Shown in pieces: positions 9,628 through 20,875 of a stretch of DNA of 64,000 nt. Under the pieces are notes generated by a model, which did not search any database, was not told the DNA's origin, and saw only the letters and a list, made by a program, of their open reading frames with translations. How positions within the stretch are numbered: position 1 is the stretch's first letter; every line of letters starts with the position of its first letter. The position numbers were made by a program, and so were the translations under genes. This DNA is from Desulfobacter curvatus DSM 3379 (lineage in GTDB: Bacteria; Desulfobacterota; Desulfobacteria; Desulfobacterales; Desulfobacteraceae), in NCBI RefSeq assembly GCF_000373985.1, contig NZ_KB893035.1:146-64145 (forward strand). The letters run 5' to 3'.

Positions 9628-9715
9628 CGGCCATGGGCCGACCTGACCTATCAACACCCAGGCTCTACCCACAACAAAATATGAAAGTAACTTAGCAACT
9701 TATAAGTACTTTCTA
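9625..9715 (+). repeat. structured repeat, tandem unit 1 of 3
   Basis: A 91-bp unit starting on the TAA stop of the upstream gene. It carries CGGCC-ATG-GGCCG, then a CCTG...CAGG region, CCCACAACAAAATATG, and the 3' hairpin AAAGTA-a-CTTA...TAAG-TACTTT. It joins unit 2 without spacer. Confidence 0.85.
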
Positions 9716-9807
9716 TAACAGCCATGGGCTGACCTGACATATCAGCACCGAGGTGTAGCCCACAACAAAGTAAGAAAGTAATTCAACAACTTATTGGAAC
9801 TTTCTTA
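9716..9807 (+). repeat. structured repeat, tandem unit 2 of 3
   Basis: A 92-bp unit. The first hairpin is CAGCC-ATG-GGCTG, a paired change of G-C to A-T relative to unit 1. The 3' hairpin is GAAAGT...ACTTTC with an inner CAA...TTG, so its sequence differs from unit 1 while pairing is retained. Confidence 0.85.
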
Positions 9808-9900
9808 TAACAGCCATGGGCTGACCTGGTCCATCAGCACCCAGGCCCAGCCCACAACGAATGTTGAAAGATCTGAGTAAGTTACCCAGACTTTCTTATA
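9808..9900 (+). repeat. structured repeat, tandem unit 3 of 3
   Basis: A 93-bp unit with CAGCC-ATG-GGCTG and an extended pair GGGCTG-a-CCTGG...CCAGG-cc-CAGCCC. The 3' hairpin is GAAAG-a-TCTG-a-GTAA-g-TTAC-c-CAGA-CTTTC. It ends 7 bases before the AAGGAG ribosome site of the oxoprolinase gene. Confidence 0.85.
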
Positions 9901-9918
9901 AAAAAACAAGGAGTGCCC

Positions 9919-12900
9919 ATGTCAGATCCCGCCAAATTCCGTTTTTCCGTTGACCGCGGCGGCACCTTCACGGATATCTATGCCGAAGTACCTGGGGAGC
10001 TCGGGTTCCGGGTTATCAAGCTGTTGTCCGAGGATCCCCAGAACTATCCCGACGCGCCCCGTGAGGGCATCCGGCGTATCCTGGAAGAGGTCACCGGAAA
10101 GCCCGTACCCAAAGCACAGTTCGACGCCGGTCCCATTGAGTGGATTCGCATGGGAACCACCGTAGCCACCAACGCCCTGCTGGAACGAAAAGGCGCGCCC
10201 AGCGCCCTGGTGGTAACCCGGGGATTCGGTGATGTTCTTCAAATCGGAAACCAGGACAGGCCAAAAATTTTTGATCTGGAGATCAAAAAGCCTGAGCTTT
10301 TGTACCGTGAAGTCATTGAAACGGACGAGCGCCTGAGGGTCCTGCGGGAGGATGAACACGCCTTGGCAGTGGAAGGCAAAATCGTGAAAGGGATTACCGG
10401 GGACCGCCTGGCAGTGATCCGTCCCCTGGATATAGCGGCCATGCGATCCGATCTTCAGGCTGTCTATGATCGGGGCATCCGCAGTCTGGCCGTGGTCCTC
10501 ATGCACGCCTATGCCTGGCCGGAACATGAACGGATCATCGGCCGCCTGGCCCAGGATATCGGATTCACCCAGGTCTCTCTTTCCTCCCAGGTCATGCCCC
10601 GGGTAAAGCTGGTGGCCAGGGGCGACACCACCATGGTGGATGCCTACCTCAATCCGCATATTCGCACCTATCTCGACAGCTTTAAACACGGATTTAGGGA
10701 CGGACTCGCCCATACCGGCCTTCTTTTCATGCAGTCCGACGGCGGTCTGGCCAGTGCCGACGGATTCACCGGCAGCCGCGCCATCCTTTCCGGGCCGGCC
10801 GGTGGGGTGGTGGGATATGCCATGACCACCTATAATTTCGAAGAAAAAAAACCTGTAATCGGATTCGACATGGGCGGCACCTCCACGGATGTCTCCAGAT
10901 TCGGGGGGGAATACGAACTGGTATTTGAAACCCAAACCGCCGGAGTGCGCATCCAGGCCCCCCAGCTTCACATCAAAACCGTGGCCGCCGGCGGGGGCAG
11001 CCGCCTCTTCTTTGACAACGGCATGTTTCTGGTGGGGCCTGAATCTGCCGGGGCCCACCCGGGGCCGGTCTGCTACAGAAAAGGCGGATACCTGACGGTC
11101 ACGGATGCCAATCTCGTGCTTGGTCGCATTCAACCCAAGCACTTTCCACATATTTTCGGACCCACTGAGGATCAGCCCCTGGATGTGGAAGCGGCCCGTA
11201 AGGCCATGACTGCTTTGACAGAAGAAATCAACACGTATTGTGCCGCTGCCGGGCTGCCGTCCATGACAATGGAGGAGGTTGCCCTGGGCTTCATCCGGGT
11301 GGCCAATGAGGTGATGGTCAGACCCATCCGTGAAATTTCAGTTATGCGGGGGTTTGATATCAAGGATCACGTGCTGGCCACATTCGGAGGCGCAGGTCCC
11401 CAGCATGCCTGCGCCGTTGCCCGGTCCCTGGGGATATCCAAAATTTTCATCCACCGGTTTTCCGGCATTCTCTCAGCCTACGGCATGGGCATGGCCGATG
11501 TGGTCACGGAGCGGCAGCAGCCCTCGGCCGCCGTATTATGCCCCCAGGCGCTGAAAGACGCTGAAACGGTTTTTGAGCAGCTGGAAGGAGATGCGCGCCG
11601 GGAACTGCAGGACCAGGGATTCTCTGCAGAGGCCGTTGATACCACCCGGTTTCTTAACCTGCGGTACCACGGAACAGATACGGCCATCATGATCTGCCGG
11701 CCTGAAGACCATGACTATGCTGCGGCCTTCAGGGCCGTCTACCGCAGGGAGTTTGGATTCGATCTTGCCGGTAAACAAATCCTCATCGATGATATCCGGA
11801 TACGGGCCAGAGGCAAAGCAGCAGGACTGCACCGGATCAACGTTCCAAAGGCAGAAGGGACGCCGAAGGTGTTGGACACGGCCCAGTGCTGTTTTGAAGA
11901 CGGCCTGCACAAGACCCGCATCTATGACCTGGAAGAACTTGCCGCCGGTCATGGCATTACCGGCCCGGCCATTCTGATTCACCAAACATCCACCATTCTC
12001 ATCGAACCCGACTGCACCGCAGCCATTACCCGAAACGGCGATGTGGAAATCAAAGTCGGATCGGGCACCTGCAATCAAGTCGGCACAAAGCTTGACCCGG
12101 TCCAACTCTCCATCTTCAGCAATCTTTTCATGTCCATTGCCGAACAGATGGGGCGGATGCTCCAAAAGACGGCTATCTCCACCAATATCAAGGAGCGCCT
12201 CGATTTTTCCTGCGCCCTGTTCGGGCCCAATGGCGAACTGGTAGCCAACGCACCCCATCTGCCAGTCCATCTGGGAAGCATGAGCGACGCGGTAAAGGCG
12301 CAGATCCGGCTGCAGGGAAGCGAGCTTACACCCGGGGATGTGTTGGTATCCAACCATCCGGCAGCAGGGGGCAGTCATCTGCCCGACATTACGGTCATCA
12401 CCCCCGTGTTTAAGGACGACCGGGTGATTTTCTGGGTAGCGGCCCGGGGTCATCACGCCGATATCGGCGGCATCTCACCCGGCTCCATGCCCCCCAACTC
12501 CCGTAGCCTTGAGGAGGAAGGGGCCTGCATTACCTCGTTCAAGTTGGTGGAGAACGGCATTTTTCAAGAGAAGGGCATTTCAAAACTGCTGCTTGCGCCG
12601 GGCAAACTCTCCCCGGCACCGGGGCGCCCTGCCATTTCCGGTACCCGTCTTCCGGCAGATAACATCTCTGATCTCAAGGCCCAGGTTGCCGCCAACCAAA
12701 AGGGAATCGAACTGGTGCTGGAGATGGTGGATCACTACGGTCTTGATGTGGTCCACGCATATATGAAGCATGTCCAGGATGCGGCTGAAGAGGCGGTACG
12801 CCAGAGGCTCATAGCCCTTTCCGAATCCAAAAACATGGCCGAACGAGACACGATCCGTGCCAAGGACTATCTGGATGACGGCAGCTCCATTGCCCTGGCC

Positions 12901-13695
12901 CTCACCATTGACCGGAAGGACGGCAGCGCTATATTTGACTTTCAAGGCACCGGACCCCAGATCTGGGGAAACTGCAATGCCCCCAAGGCCGTTACCAAAT
13001 CGGCCATCCTTTACTGCCTGCGATGCCTGATTGAAAAAGACCTGCCCCTAAATCACGGCTGCCTGATCCCCATTACCGTCAAGATCCCCAAGGGCTCTCT
13101 GCTTGACCCTTCTGCCGATGCGGCGGTGGTGGGCGGCAACGTGCTGACCTCCCAGCGAATCACCGATGTGGTCCTCAAGGCATTCGGGGTGGCTGCCGCC
13201 TCCCAGGGCTGCATGAACAACTTTACCTTCGGCAATGACCGGTTCGGCTACTACGAAACCATCGCCGGCGGGGCCGGAGCCGGCCCGACCTGGCACGGCC
13301 AGACCGGGGTACAGACTCACATGACCAATACCCGCATTACCGATCCGGAGATCCTGGAACGGCGATACCCCGTACTTCTCAGGGAGTTTTCCATCCGCCG
13401 GGGGTCCGGTGGCCGGGGCCGGTTCAACGGTGGAGACGGCCTTGTGCGTGAGGTGGAATTTTTAGAGCCCCTCAATGTAGCCATCCTTTCCGAACGCCGG
13501 GTATTTGCCCCCTACGGACTGGAAGGCGGTGAATCCGGCAAAAAGGGAAGCAACCTTTTCATCAGAAAAGACGGCACTGCAATTTGTATGGGCGCTAAAA
13601 ATGAAATCGCGGCGCAACCCGGCGAGCGTTTCCGTATCATGAGCCCCGGCGGCGGAGGATTCGGTGCGCCGGCAACGGATGAAAAAACAGATTAA
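9919..13695 (+). CDS. fused hydantoinase A/B protein (ATP-dependent 5-oxoprolinase type)
   Basis: A 1258-residue cytoplasmic enzyme that joins HyuA and HyuB in one chain, as in eukaryote-type 5-oxoprolinase, which hydrolyses 5-oxo-L-proline to glutamate with ATP. The HyuA half (about 1-700) begins FSVDRGGTFTDIYAE, and has RMGTTVATNALLERKG and an actin-like GFDMGGTSTDVSR. The HyuB half starts near 725 (LDPVQLSIFSNLFMSIAEQMG) and has NHPAAGGSHLPDITVITPV and the C-terminal RGSGGRGRFNGGDG. The ATG at 9919 with AAGGAG five bases upstream is preferred to the GTG at 9913. Hydantoin or another lactam is an alternative substrate. Three structured repeats sit in its 5' region. Confidence 0.9.
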   Translation: MSDPAKFRFSVDRGGTFTDIYAEVPGELGFRVIKLLSEDPQNYPDAPREGIRRILEEVTGKPVPKAQFDAGPIEWIRMGTTVATNALLERKGAPSALVVTRGFGDVLQIGNQDRPKIFDLEIKKPELLYREVIETDERLRVLREDEHALAVEGKIVKGITGDRLAVIRPLDIAAMRSDLQAVYDRGIRSLAVVLMHAYAWPEHERIIGRLAQDIGFTQVSLSSQVMPRVKLVARGDTTMVDAYLNPHIRTYLDSFKHGFRDGLAHTGLLFMQSDGGLASADGFTGSRAILSGPAGGVVGYAMTTYNFEEKKPVIGFDMGGTSTDVSRFGGEYELVFETQTAGVRIQAPQLHIKTVAAGGGSRLFFDNGMFLVGPESAGAHPGPVCYRKGGYLTVTDANLVLGRIQPKHFPHIFGPTEDQPLDVEAARKAMTALTEEINTYCAAAGLPSMTMEEVALGFIRVANEVMVRPIREISVMRGFDIKDHVLATFGGAGPQHACAVARSLGISKIFIHRFSGILSAYGMGMADVVTERQQPSAAVLCPQALKDAETVFEQLEGDARRELQDQGFSAEAVDTTRFLNLRYHGTDTAIMICRPEDHDYAAAFRAVYRREFGFDLAGKQILIDDIRIRARGKAAGLHRINVPKAEGTPKVLDTAQCCFEDGLHKTRIYDLEELAAGHGITGPAILIHQTSTILIEPDCTAAITRNGDVEIKVGSGTCNQVGTKLDPVQLSIFSNLFMSIAEQMGRMLQKTAISTNIKERLDFSCALFGPNGELVANAPHLPVHLGSMSDAVKAQIRLQGSELTPGDVLVSNHPAAGGSHLPDITVITPVFKDDRVIFWVAARGHHADIGGISPGSMPPNSRSLEEEGACITSFKLVENGIFQEKGISKLLLAPGKLSPAPGRPAISGTRLPADNISDLKAQVAANQKGIELVLEMVDHYGLDVVHAYMKHVQDAAEEAVRQRLIALSESKNMAERDTIRAKDYLDDGSSIALALTIDRKDGSAIFDFQGTGPQIWGNCNAPKAVTKSAILYCLRCLIEKDLPLNHGCLIPITVKIPKGSLLDPSADAAVVGGNVLTSQRITDVVLKAFGVAAASQGCMNNFTFGNDRFGYYETIAGGAGAGPTWHGQTGVQTHMTNTRITDPEILERRYPVLLREFSIRRGSGGRGRFNGGDGLVREVEFLEPLNVAILSERRVFAPYGLEGGESGKKGSNLFIRKDGTAICMGAKNEIAAQPGERFRIMSPGGGGFGAPATDEKTD

Positions 13696-13717
13696 CACAA
13701 TTGGAATGAATAGGATT

Positions 13718-14203
13718 CTAACTGTCATCCCCGGCCTCAAGGACAAAAATTTTTTTATCCTTGAGGCTGTCAATGACAATTGAGGACTGGATGCTCTGGA
13801 TGCCCTGTATTTGGGTCAATTTTTGGTTCATGAATTCTGCATAGGCCTTAATGTCCTTTGCAACAACTTTAAGAATAAAATCATGGGCACCGGCAATCTG
13901 GTAGCACTCCACAACCTCATCAAGTTCCGCAAATTTTTCCTTGATCAAAGGCACCGAAGACAACTTACTCAAGCTCAGTGTAATGCTGACAATAACCATG
14001 ATGGGTAATCCGACCTTTTCCGGATCCACCACCGCCGTGAAATGGGAGATCACACCGGCTGCTTCAAGGCGCTTGACCCGTTCCAGGGTGGCAGGTGCTG
14101 AAATCCCCACCATCCGGGACAACTTGGCATTGGTAATTCTCCCGTTTTCCTGGAGAATGTTCAGGATTTTCTTGTCAATCCGGTCCAATTTTCGTTTCCC
14201 CAA
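13718..14203 (-). CDS. Lrp/AsnC family transcriptional regulator
   Basis: A 161-residue DNA-binding protein. The N-terminal helix-turn-helix reads LDRIDKKILNILQENGRITNAKLSRMVGIS...TLERVKRLEAAGVI (about 5-52). The C-terminal half is the RAM ligand-binding domain, with EVVECYQIAGAHDFILKVVAKD near 95-115. It is the last gene of a minus-strand run from eno, 12 bases after a hydrolase gene, and converges on the oxoprolinase gene with a 22-base gap. An amino acid effector is usual for the family. Which genes it controls is unknown. Confidence 0.92.
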   Translation of the reverse strand: MGKRKLDRIDKKILNILQENGRITNAKLSRMVGISAPATLERVKRLEAAGVISHFTAVVDPEKVGLPIMVIVSITLSLSKLSSVPLIKEKFAELDEVVECYQIAGAHDFILKVVAKDIKAYAEFMNQKLTQIQGIQSIQSSIVIDSLKDKKIFVLEAGDDS

Positions 14204-14215
14204 TGCATCAAAGAG

Positions 14216-16491
<2,276 letters not shown>

Positions 16492-16495
16492 TCAT

Positions 16496-16533
16496 AAAGG
16501 TGAGGCATTCATAAAAATAAACGTCTCACCTTT
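16496..16533 (-). terminator. hairpin between eno and pyrG
   Basis: AAAGGTGAG (16496-16504) pairs with CTCACCTTT (16525-16533), a 9-bp stem with a 20-base loop, in the 95-base eno-pyrG gap. There is no long T tract on the minus side, so it may be a weak terminator, a pause or a processing site. Confidence 0.5.
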
Positions 16534-16559
16534 TGCTTACCTGACAAATGAAAAAAACA

Positions 16560-17873
<1,314 letters not shown>

Positions 17874-18055
17874 TTACGTTTACACCGAATTGTCCGAATT
17901 AAGAATTCCCCCTTTAATATCAATTTGCCGGGGTACATTCAAGGTCTTATGCCATTTTAATTTGGCAAGCTTGTGCCGGCTTTTTAATACATTTTTTCCG
18001 GTTCATTGGAAGAAAATCAAAGCATATACAGCACATAAAGGAAGGCTGCAATACC

Positions 18056-18084
18056 TTGACAAAAAAAGGGCAGTCCTATATTAA
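18056..18084 (+). promoter_or_regulatory. sigma-70 promoter for adk
   Basis: TTGACA at 18056-18061 is followed by a 17-base spacer and TATTAA at 18079-18084. It sits about 180 bases before the adk start, in the 427-base divergent gap between eno and adk. The resulting leader contains the 18151-18184 hairpin. Confidence 0.55.
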
Positions 18085-18150
18085 GATTTGCTGATACAGT
18101 GATGGGCAGATCTTAATTTTTTCATAACAAGAACGCCCTGCACCAGACCA

Positions 18151-18184
18151 TGAAAGAACGCCATAGGCGTAATTCGTTCTTTCA
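18151..18184 (+). promoter_or_regulatory. leader hairpin upstream of adk
   Basis: TGAAAGAACG (18151-18160) pairs perfectly with CGTTCTTTCA (18175-18184). The loop contains an alternative small stem, ACGCC-ATA-GGCGT (18158-18170), that shares bases with the first stem, so the two forms exclude each other in part. ATTATTAAATTA follows. It could be an attenuator or a stability element in the adk leader. Confidence 0.5.
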
Positions 18185-18264
18185 TTATTAAATTATCACA
18201 AATTTTTACTATGTCGGACGTGTCCCGACAGGACATGAATATAAACCAATCTCAAGGAGTGAAG

Positions 18265-18933
18265 ATGAACATTTTATTTTTCGGCCCCAACGGCAGCGGC
18301 AAAGGCACCCAGGGAAAAATCCTGAAAGACAAATACAACATTGCCCATGTTGAATCCGGTGCGATTTTCCGCGACAACATCAAGGGTGGTACCGAACTTG
18401 GCAAAAAAGCCAAGGCGTATATCGACGCAGGCGATCTGGTGCCTGATGATATCACTATCCCCATGATGATCGACCGTATCAAAAAGGACGACTGTAAAAA
18501 CGGCTGGCTGCTCGACGGTTTCCCAAGAAATAAAGTGCAGTCCGAAAAACTTCATGCCGCACTCAACGAACAGGGCATCAAACTTGACTACGTTATCGAA
18601 ATGCTTCTGGATCGTGAAATTGCCAAAAACAGAATTATGGGCAGACGGCTATGCGAAAATGACAACAACCATCCCAACAATATTTTCATCGACGCCATCA
18701 AGCCTGACGGAGATAAATGCCGGGTATGCGGCGGTGCACTGAGCACCCGTGCCGATGACCAGGACGAGGCTGCCATCGACAAACGCCACTCCATCTACTA
18801 TGATACCGACACCGGTACCCTGGCATCTTCTTACTACTTTAGAGATCTGCCCGATGCGGATTTCAAATACGTCACCCTGAACGGCGAGCAGGCACTGCCC
18901 GACGTAACAGCAGAATTGATCTCCAAGCTGTAA
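18265..18933 (+). CDS. adk: adenylate kinase
   Basis: A 222-residue nucleoside monophosphate kinase (ATP + AMP to 2 ADP). The P-loop GPNGSGKGTQ is at 7-16, the AMP-binding LDGFPRN near 83-89, and the LID begins at GRRLCEND. The LID has Cys, a His five residues later and a CRVCGG pair, so a zinc site of unusual spacing is possible. The start is the ATG at 18265 with AAGGAG before it. Upstream in-frame codons to 18211 lack a ribosome site. Single gene with its own promoter and a 3' hairpin. Confidence 0.95.
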   Translation: MNILFFGPNGSGKGTQGKILKDKYNIAHVESGAIFRDNIKGGTELGKKAKAYIDAGDLVPDDITIPMMIDRIKKDDCKNGWLLDGFPRNKVQSEKLHAALNEQGIKLDYVIEMLLDREIAKNRIMGRRLCENDNNHPNNIFIDAIKPDGDKCRVCGGALSTRADDQDEAAIDKRHSIYYDTDTGTLASSYYFRDLPDADFKYVTLNGEQALPDVTAELISKL

Positions 18934-18939
18934 AACACT

Positions 18940-18980
18940 ATATAACCCGGACGTACCCCAACAGCGCGTCCGGGTTATAT
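18940..18980 (+). terminator. hairpin after adk
   Basis: ATATAACCCGGACG (18940-18953) pairs with CGTCCGGGTTATAT (18967-18980), a perfect 14-bp stem starting 6 bases after the stop codon. The T tract after it is poor (ATTCAC), so it may stabilise the 3' end as much as terminate. Confidence 0.75.
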
Positions 18981-19175
18981 ATTCACACCACTCATTTTTT
19001 ACTTGCCTTAACGTATTCAATTTGTTAAAAGTCCCCTTTATAAATATTTATGTGAAAGTCACAATAAACTTTTAAATCACTTTCATATTTTGTTATGGGT
19101 TAAGTTCTAATTTCAAGGAACCACATCAATCCATGACTGCTATATTTAAATTTATATTGAAAGGGGCGATGCTGC

Positions 19176-19385
19176 TTGAAAGAAATTACTGTCACAGTTA
19201 TTGATAATGACGTTGAAAAAGCGTTGCGTATTCTGAAGAAAAAAATCCAGAATGATGGGCTGTTCAAACGTCTCAAGGTAAAGAAACATTTCGAAAAACC
19301 TTGTCAGTACAGAAGACGTAAGATGAGAGAGGCAATGAGAAGACAAAGAATTGCCGCCTCAAGATCACGCAGAAGACGTAGCTAA
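19176..19385 (+). CDS. rpsU: 30S ribosomal protein S21
   Basis: A 69-residue basic protein of the small ribosomal subunit, KEITVTVIDNDVEKALRI at the N-terminus and a long Arg-rich tail (SRSRRRRS), as expected for S21. The start is TTG at 19176 with AAGGGG at 19161-19166. An out-of-frame ATG at 19169 lies between. It stands alone with a clear terminator after it. Confidence 0.95.
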   Translation: MKEITVTVIDNDVEKALRILKKKIQNDGLFKRLKVKKHFEKPCQYRRRKMREAMRRQRIAASRSRRRRS

Positions 19386-19397
19386 GCATTAAAAATA

Positions 19398-19436
19398 ACC
19401 CGGCATGTCAAAGTGACTGATATGCCGGGTTTTTTT
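19398..19436 (+). terminator. intrinsic terminator of rpsU
   Basis: ACCCGGCAT (19398-19406) pairs with ATGCCGGGT (19422-19430) and is followed by six further T. A textbook Rho-independent terminator. It ends 13 bases before the folC start codon. Confidence 0.9.
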
Positions 19437-19449
19437 GTGGACATCTTTC

Positions 19450-20757
19450 ATGACACCCCCCGCATATAAGCTGTGCCTGGAAAAAATTTACAAACTGGGC
19501 CGGTTCGGTATCAAGCTTGAGTTGGATACCATTTCAAACATCCTTTCACAACTCAACACCCCCCAGAATAACTACAATATGGTCCATGTGGCCGGAACCA
19601 ACGGCAAGGGGTCAACGGCTACCTGCATTGCGTCAATCCTTGGTGCTGCAGGATTTAAAACGGGTATCTATACAAGCCCCCACCTGGTCCGATTTAACGA
19701 GCGGATCTGCATAAACGGGCAACAGATAAGCGATGCAGATGTGGTCAGCGCGTACAAAGCAGTGAACGCTGCAGACAATGGATTACGCCGGGCTACTTTT
19801 TTTGAAATTGTCACGGCCATGTCATTTTACCATTTTGCCAAAGAACAAGTGGAATGGGCGGTCATTGAAACCGGCATGGGCGGCAGATTCGACGCCACCA
19901 ACATTATTACGCCAAAGGTCAGTGTTATCACCAACCTTTCCATTGAACACACCGACTACCTTGGACATACCATCAGGGACCTGGCCCGGGAAAAAGGCGG
20001 CATCATAAAACCAAGGGTGCCCGTAGTTACGGCCGTATCCCAGCCATCGGGAATAGACAGACTGACTAAGATTGCAAAAGACCGGGGGTCCGCCCTTTAC
20101 CGATTTAAAAAGGACTTTTCCATCCGCAAAACCCCTGGCCGGCCAACATATAATTACAAAGGACTCTATCAAAATTTTAGAGGCCTGACCAAACCGTTAC
20201 CCGGAGAACACCAGCGGGAGAATCTCTCTTTGGCCCTGGCTGCCGTTGAACTTATTTTTGAAGAAAACAAAAAAACTGATCCACGATATCAATTGTCCCA
20301 AAAACTGGTTCAAAAAGGTCTTGACCGGGTTTATTGGCCGGGACGTCTTGAAAAAATCATGGATCAGCCCTTGGTCATCCTGGACGGGGCCCACAATCTC
20401 AAGGCATCTGTTCTGCTGGGCAAATACCTCAACCGGACTTTAGGAGATAAAAAGCTGACTCTTGTCATCGGCATCCTGGATGACAAACCCTATGAAGCCA
20501 TGTTGTCCCAACTTTTGCCCAGGGCCCAGCGGGTTATTGTTACCAAAGCCAAGATCAATCGCAGCATTGAACCCGCGGTGCTGGCCGCATCAATCAAAAA
20601 AATTTTCAAAGGGGAACCACAGATTATCGACGACGTAAAGGAAGCTGTATCATACGCAATTTCAAAGAGTTGTAATGACGATGCCATATGCATTGCAGGT
20701 TCCCTTTATGTGGCAGGCGAGGCTAAGGAAAAATTTGATATGGATTTTATTAACTAA
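19450..20757 (+). CDS. folC: bifunctional folylpolyglutamate/dihydrofolate synthase
   Basis: A 435-residue Mur-ligase-type enzyme that adds glutamate to dihydropteroate and folates. Motifs are the P-loop HVAGTNGKGSTATCIASIL near 45-63, TSPHLVRFNERI, ETGMGGRFDATN, SIEHTDYLG and, in the C-terminal domain, VILDGAHNLKAS. The ATG at 19450 is chosen because the TTG at 19435 lies in the T tract of the rpsU terminator. No strong ribosome site is visible. tRNA-Arg follows 27 bases downstream. Confidence 0.93.
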   Translation: MTPPAYKLCLEKIYKLGRFGIKLELDTISNILSQLNTPQNNYNMVHVAGTNGKGSTATCIASILGAAGFKTGIYTSPHLVRFNERICINGQQISDADVVSAYKAVNAADNGLRRATFFEIVTAMSFYHFAKEQVEWAVIETGMGGRFDATNIITPKVSVITNLSIEHTDYLGHTIRDLAREKGGIIKPRVPVVTAVSQPSGIDRLTKIAKDRGSALYRFKKDFSIRKTPGRPTYNYKGLYQNFRGLTKPLPGEHQRENLSLALAAVELIFEENKKTDPRYQLSQKLVQKGLDRVYWPGRLEKIMDQPLVILDGAHNLKASVLLGKYLNRTLGDKKLTLVIGILDDKPYEAMLSQLLPRAQRVIVTKAKINRSIEPAVLAASIKKIFKGEPQIIDDVKEAVSYAISKSCNDDAICIAGSLYVAGEAKEKFDMDFIN

Positions 20758-20784
20758 TATGATATAACAGCCCCGTAACTTTGC

Positions 20785-20860
20785 GCGCCCGTAGTGCAGT
20801 GGATAGCACGTCAGCCTCCGAAGCTGAAGATCGCTGGTTCGATTCCAGCCGGGCGTACCA
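20785..20860 (+). tRNA. tRNA-Arg (anticodon CCG)
   Basis: A 76-base cloverleaf. The acceptor GCGCCCG pairs with CGGGCGT (one G-U). The D arm is GTGC...GCAC, the anticodon stem TCAGC/GCTGA holds the loop CTCCGAA (anticodon CCG), and the T arm is GCTGG-TTCGATT-CCAGC. The CCA end is encoded. No integrase or duplicated 3' end suggesting an integration site was seen nearby. Confidence 0.97.
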
Positions 20861-20875
20861 TCTAAGATCCCTTCC

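Noticed and set aside
9625..9900. Tandem repeats as a CRISPR array
   Set aside because: Units are 91-93 bp and abut without spacers, they vary in sequence, and no cas genes are present.
9922..11151. Long antisense open frame (409 codons) opposite the oxoprolinase gene
   Set aside because: It mirrors a GC-rich real gene, has no recognisable protein features and no ribosome site. Similar long antisense frames at 4030-5133, 11536-12456 and 15481-16416 were dropped for the same reason.
20785..20860. tRNA-Arg as an integration site of a mobile element
   Set aside because: No integrase, phage gene or duplicated tRNA 3' end was found downstream; housekeeping-style genes follow at once.
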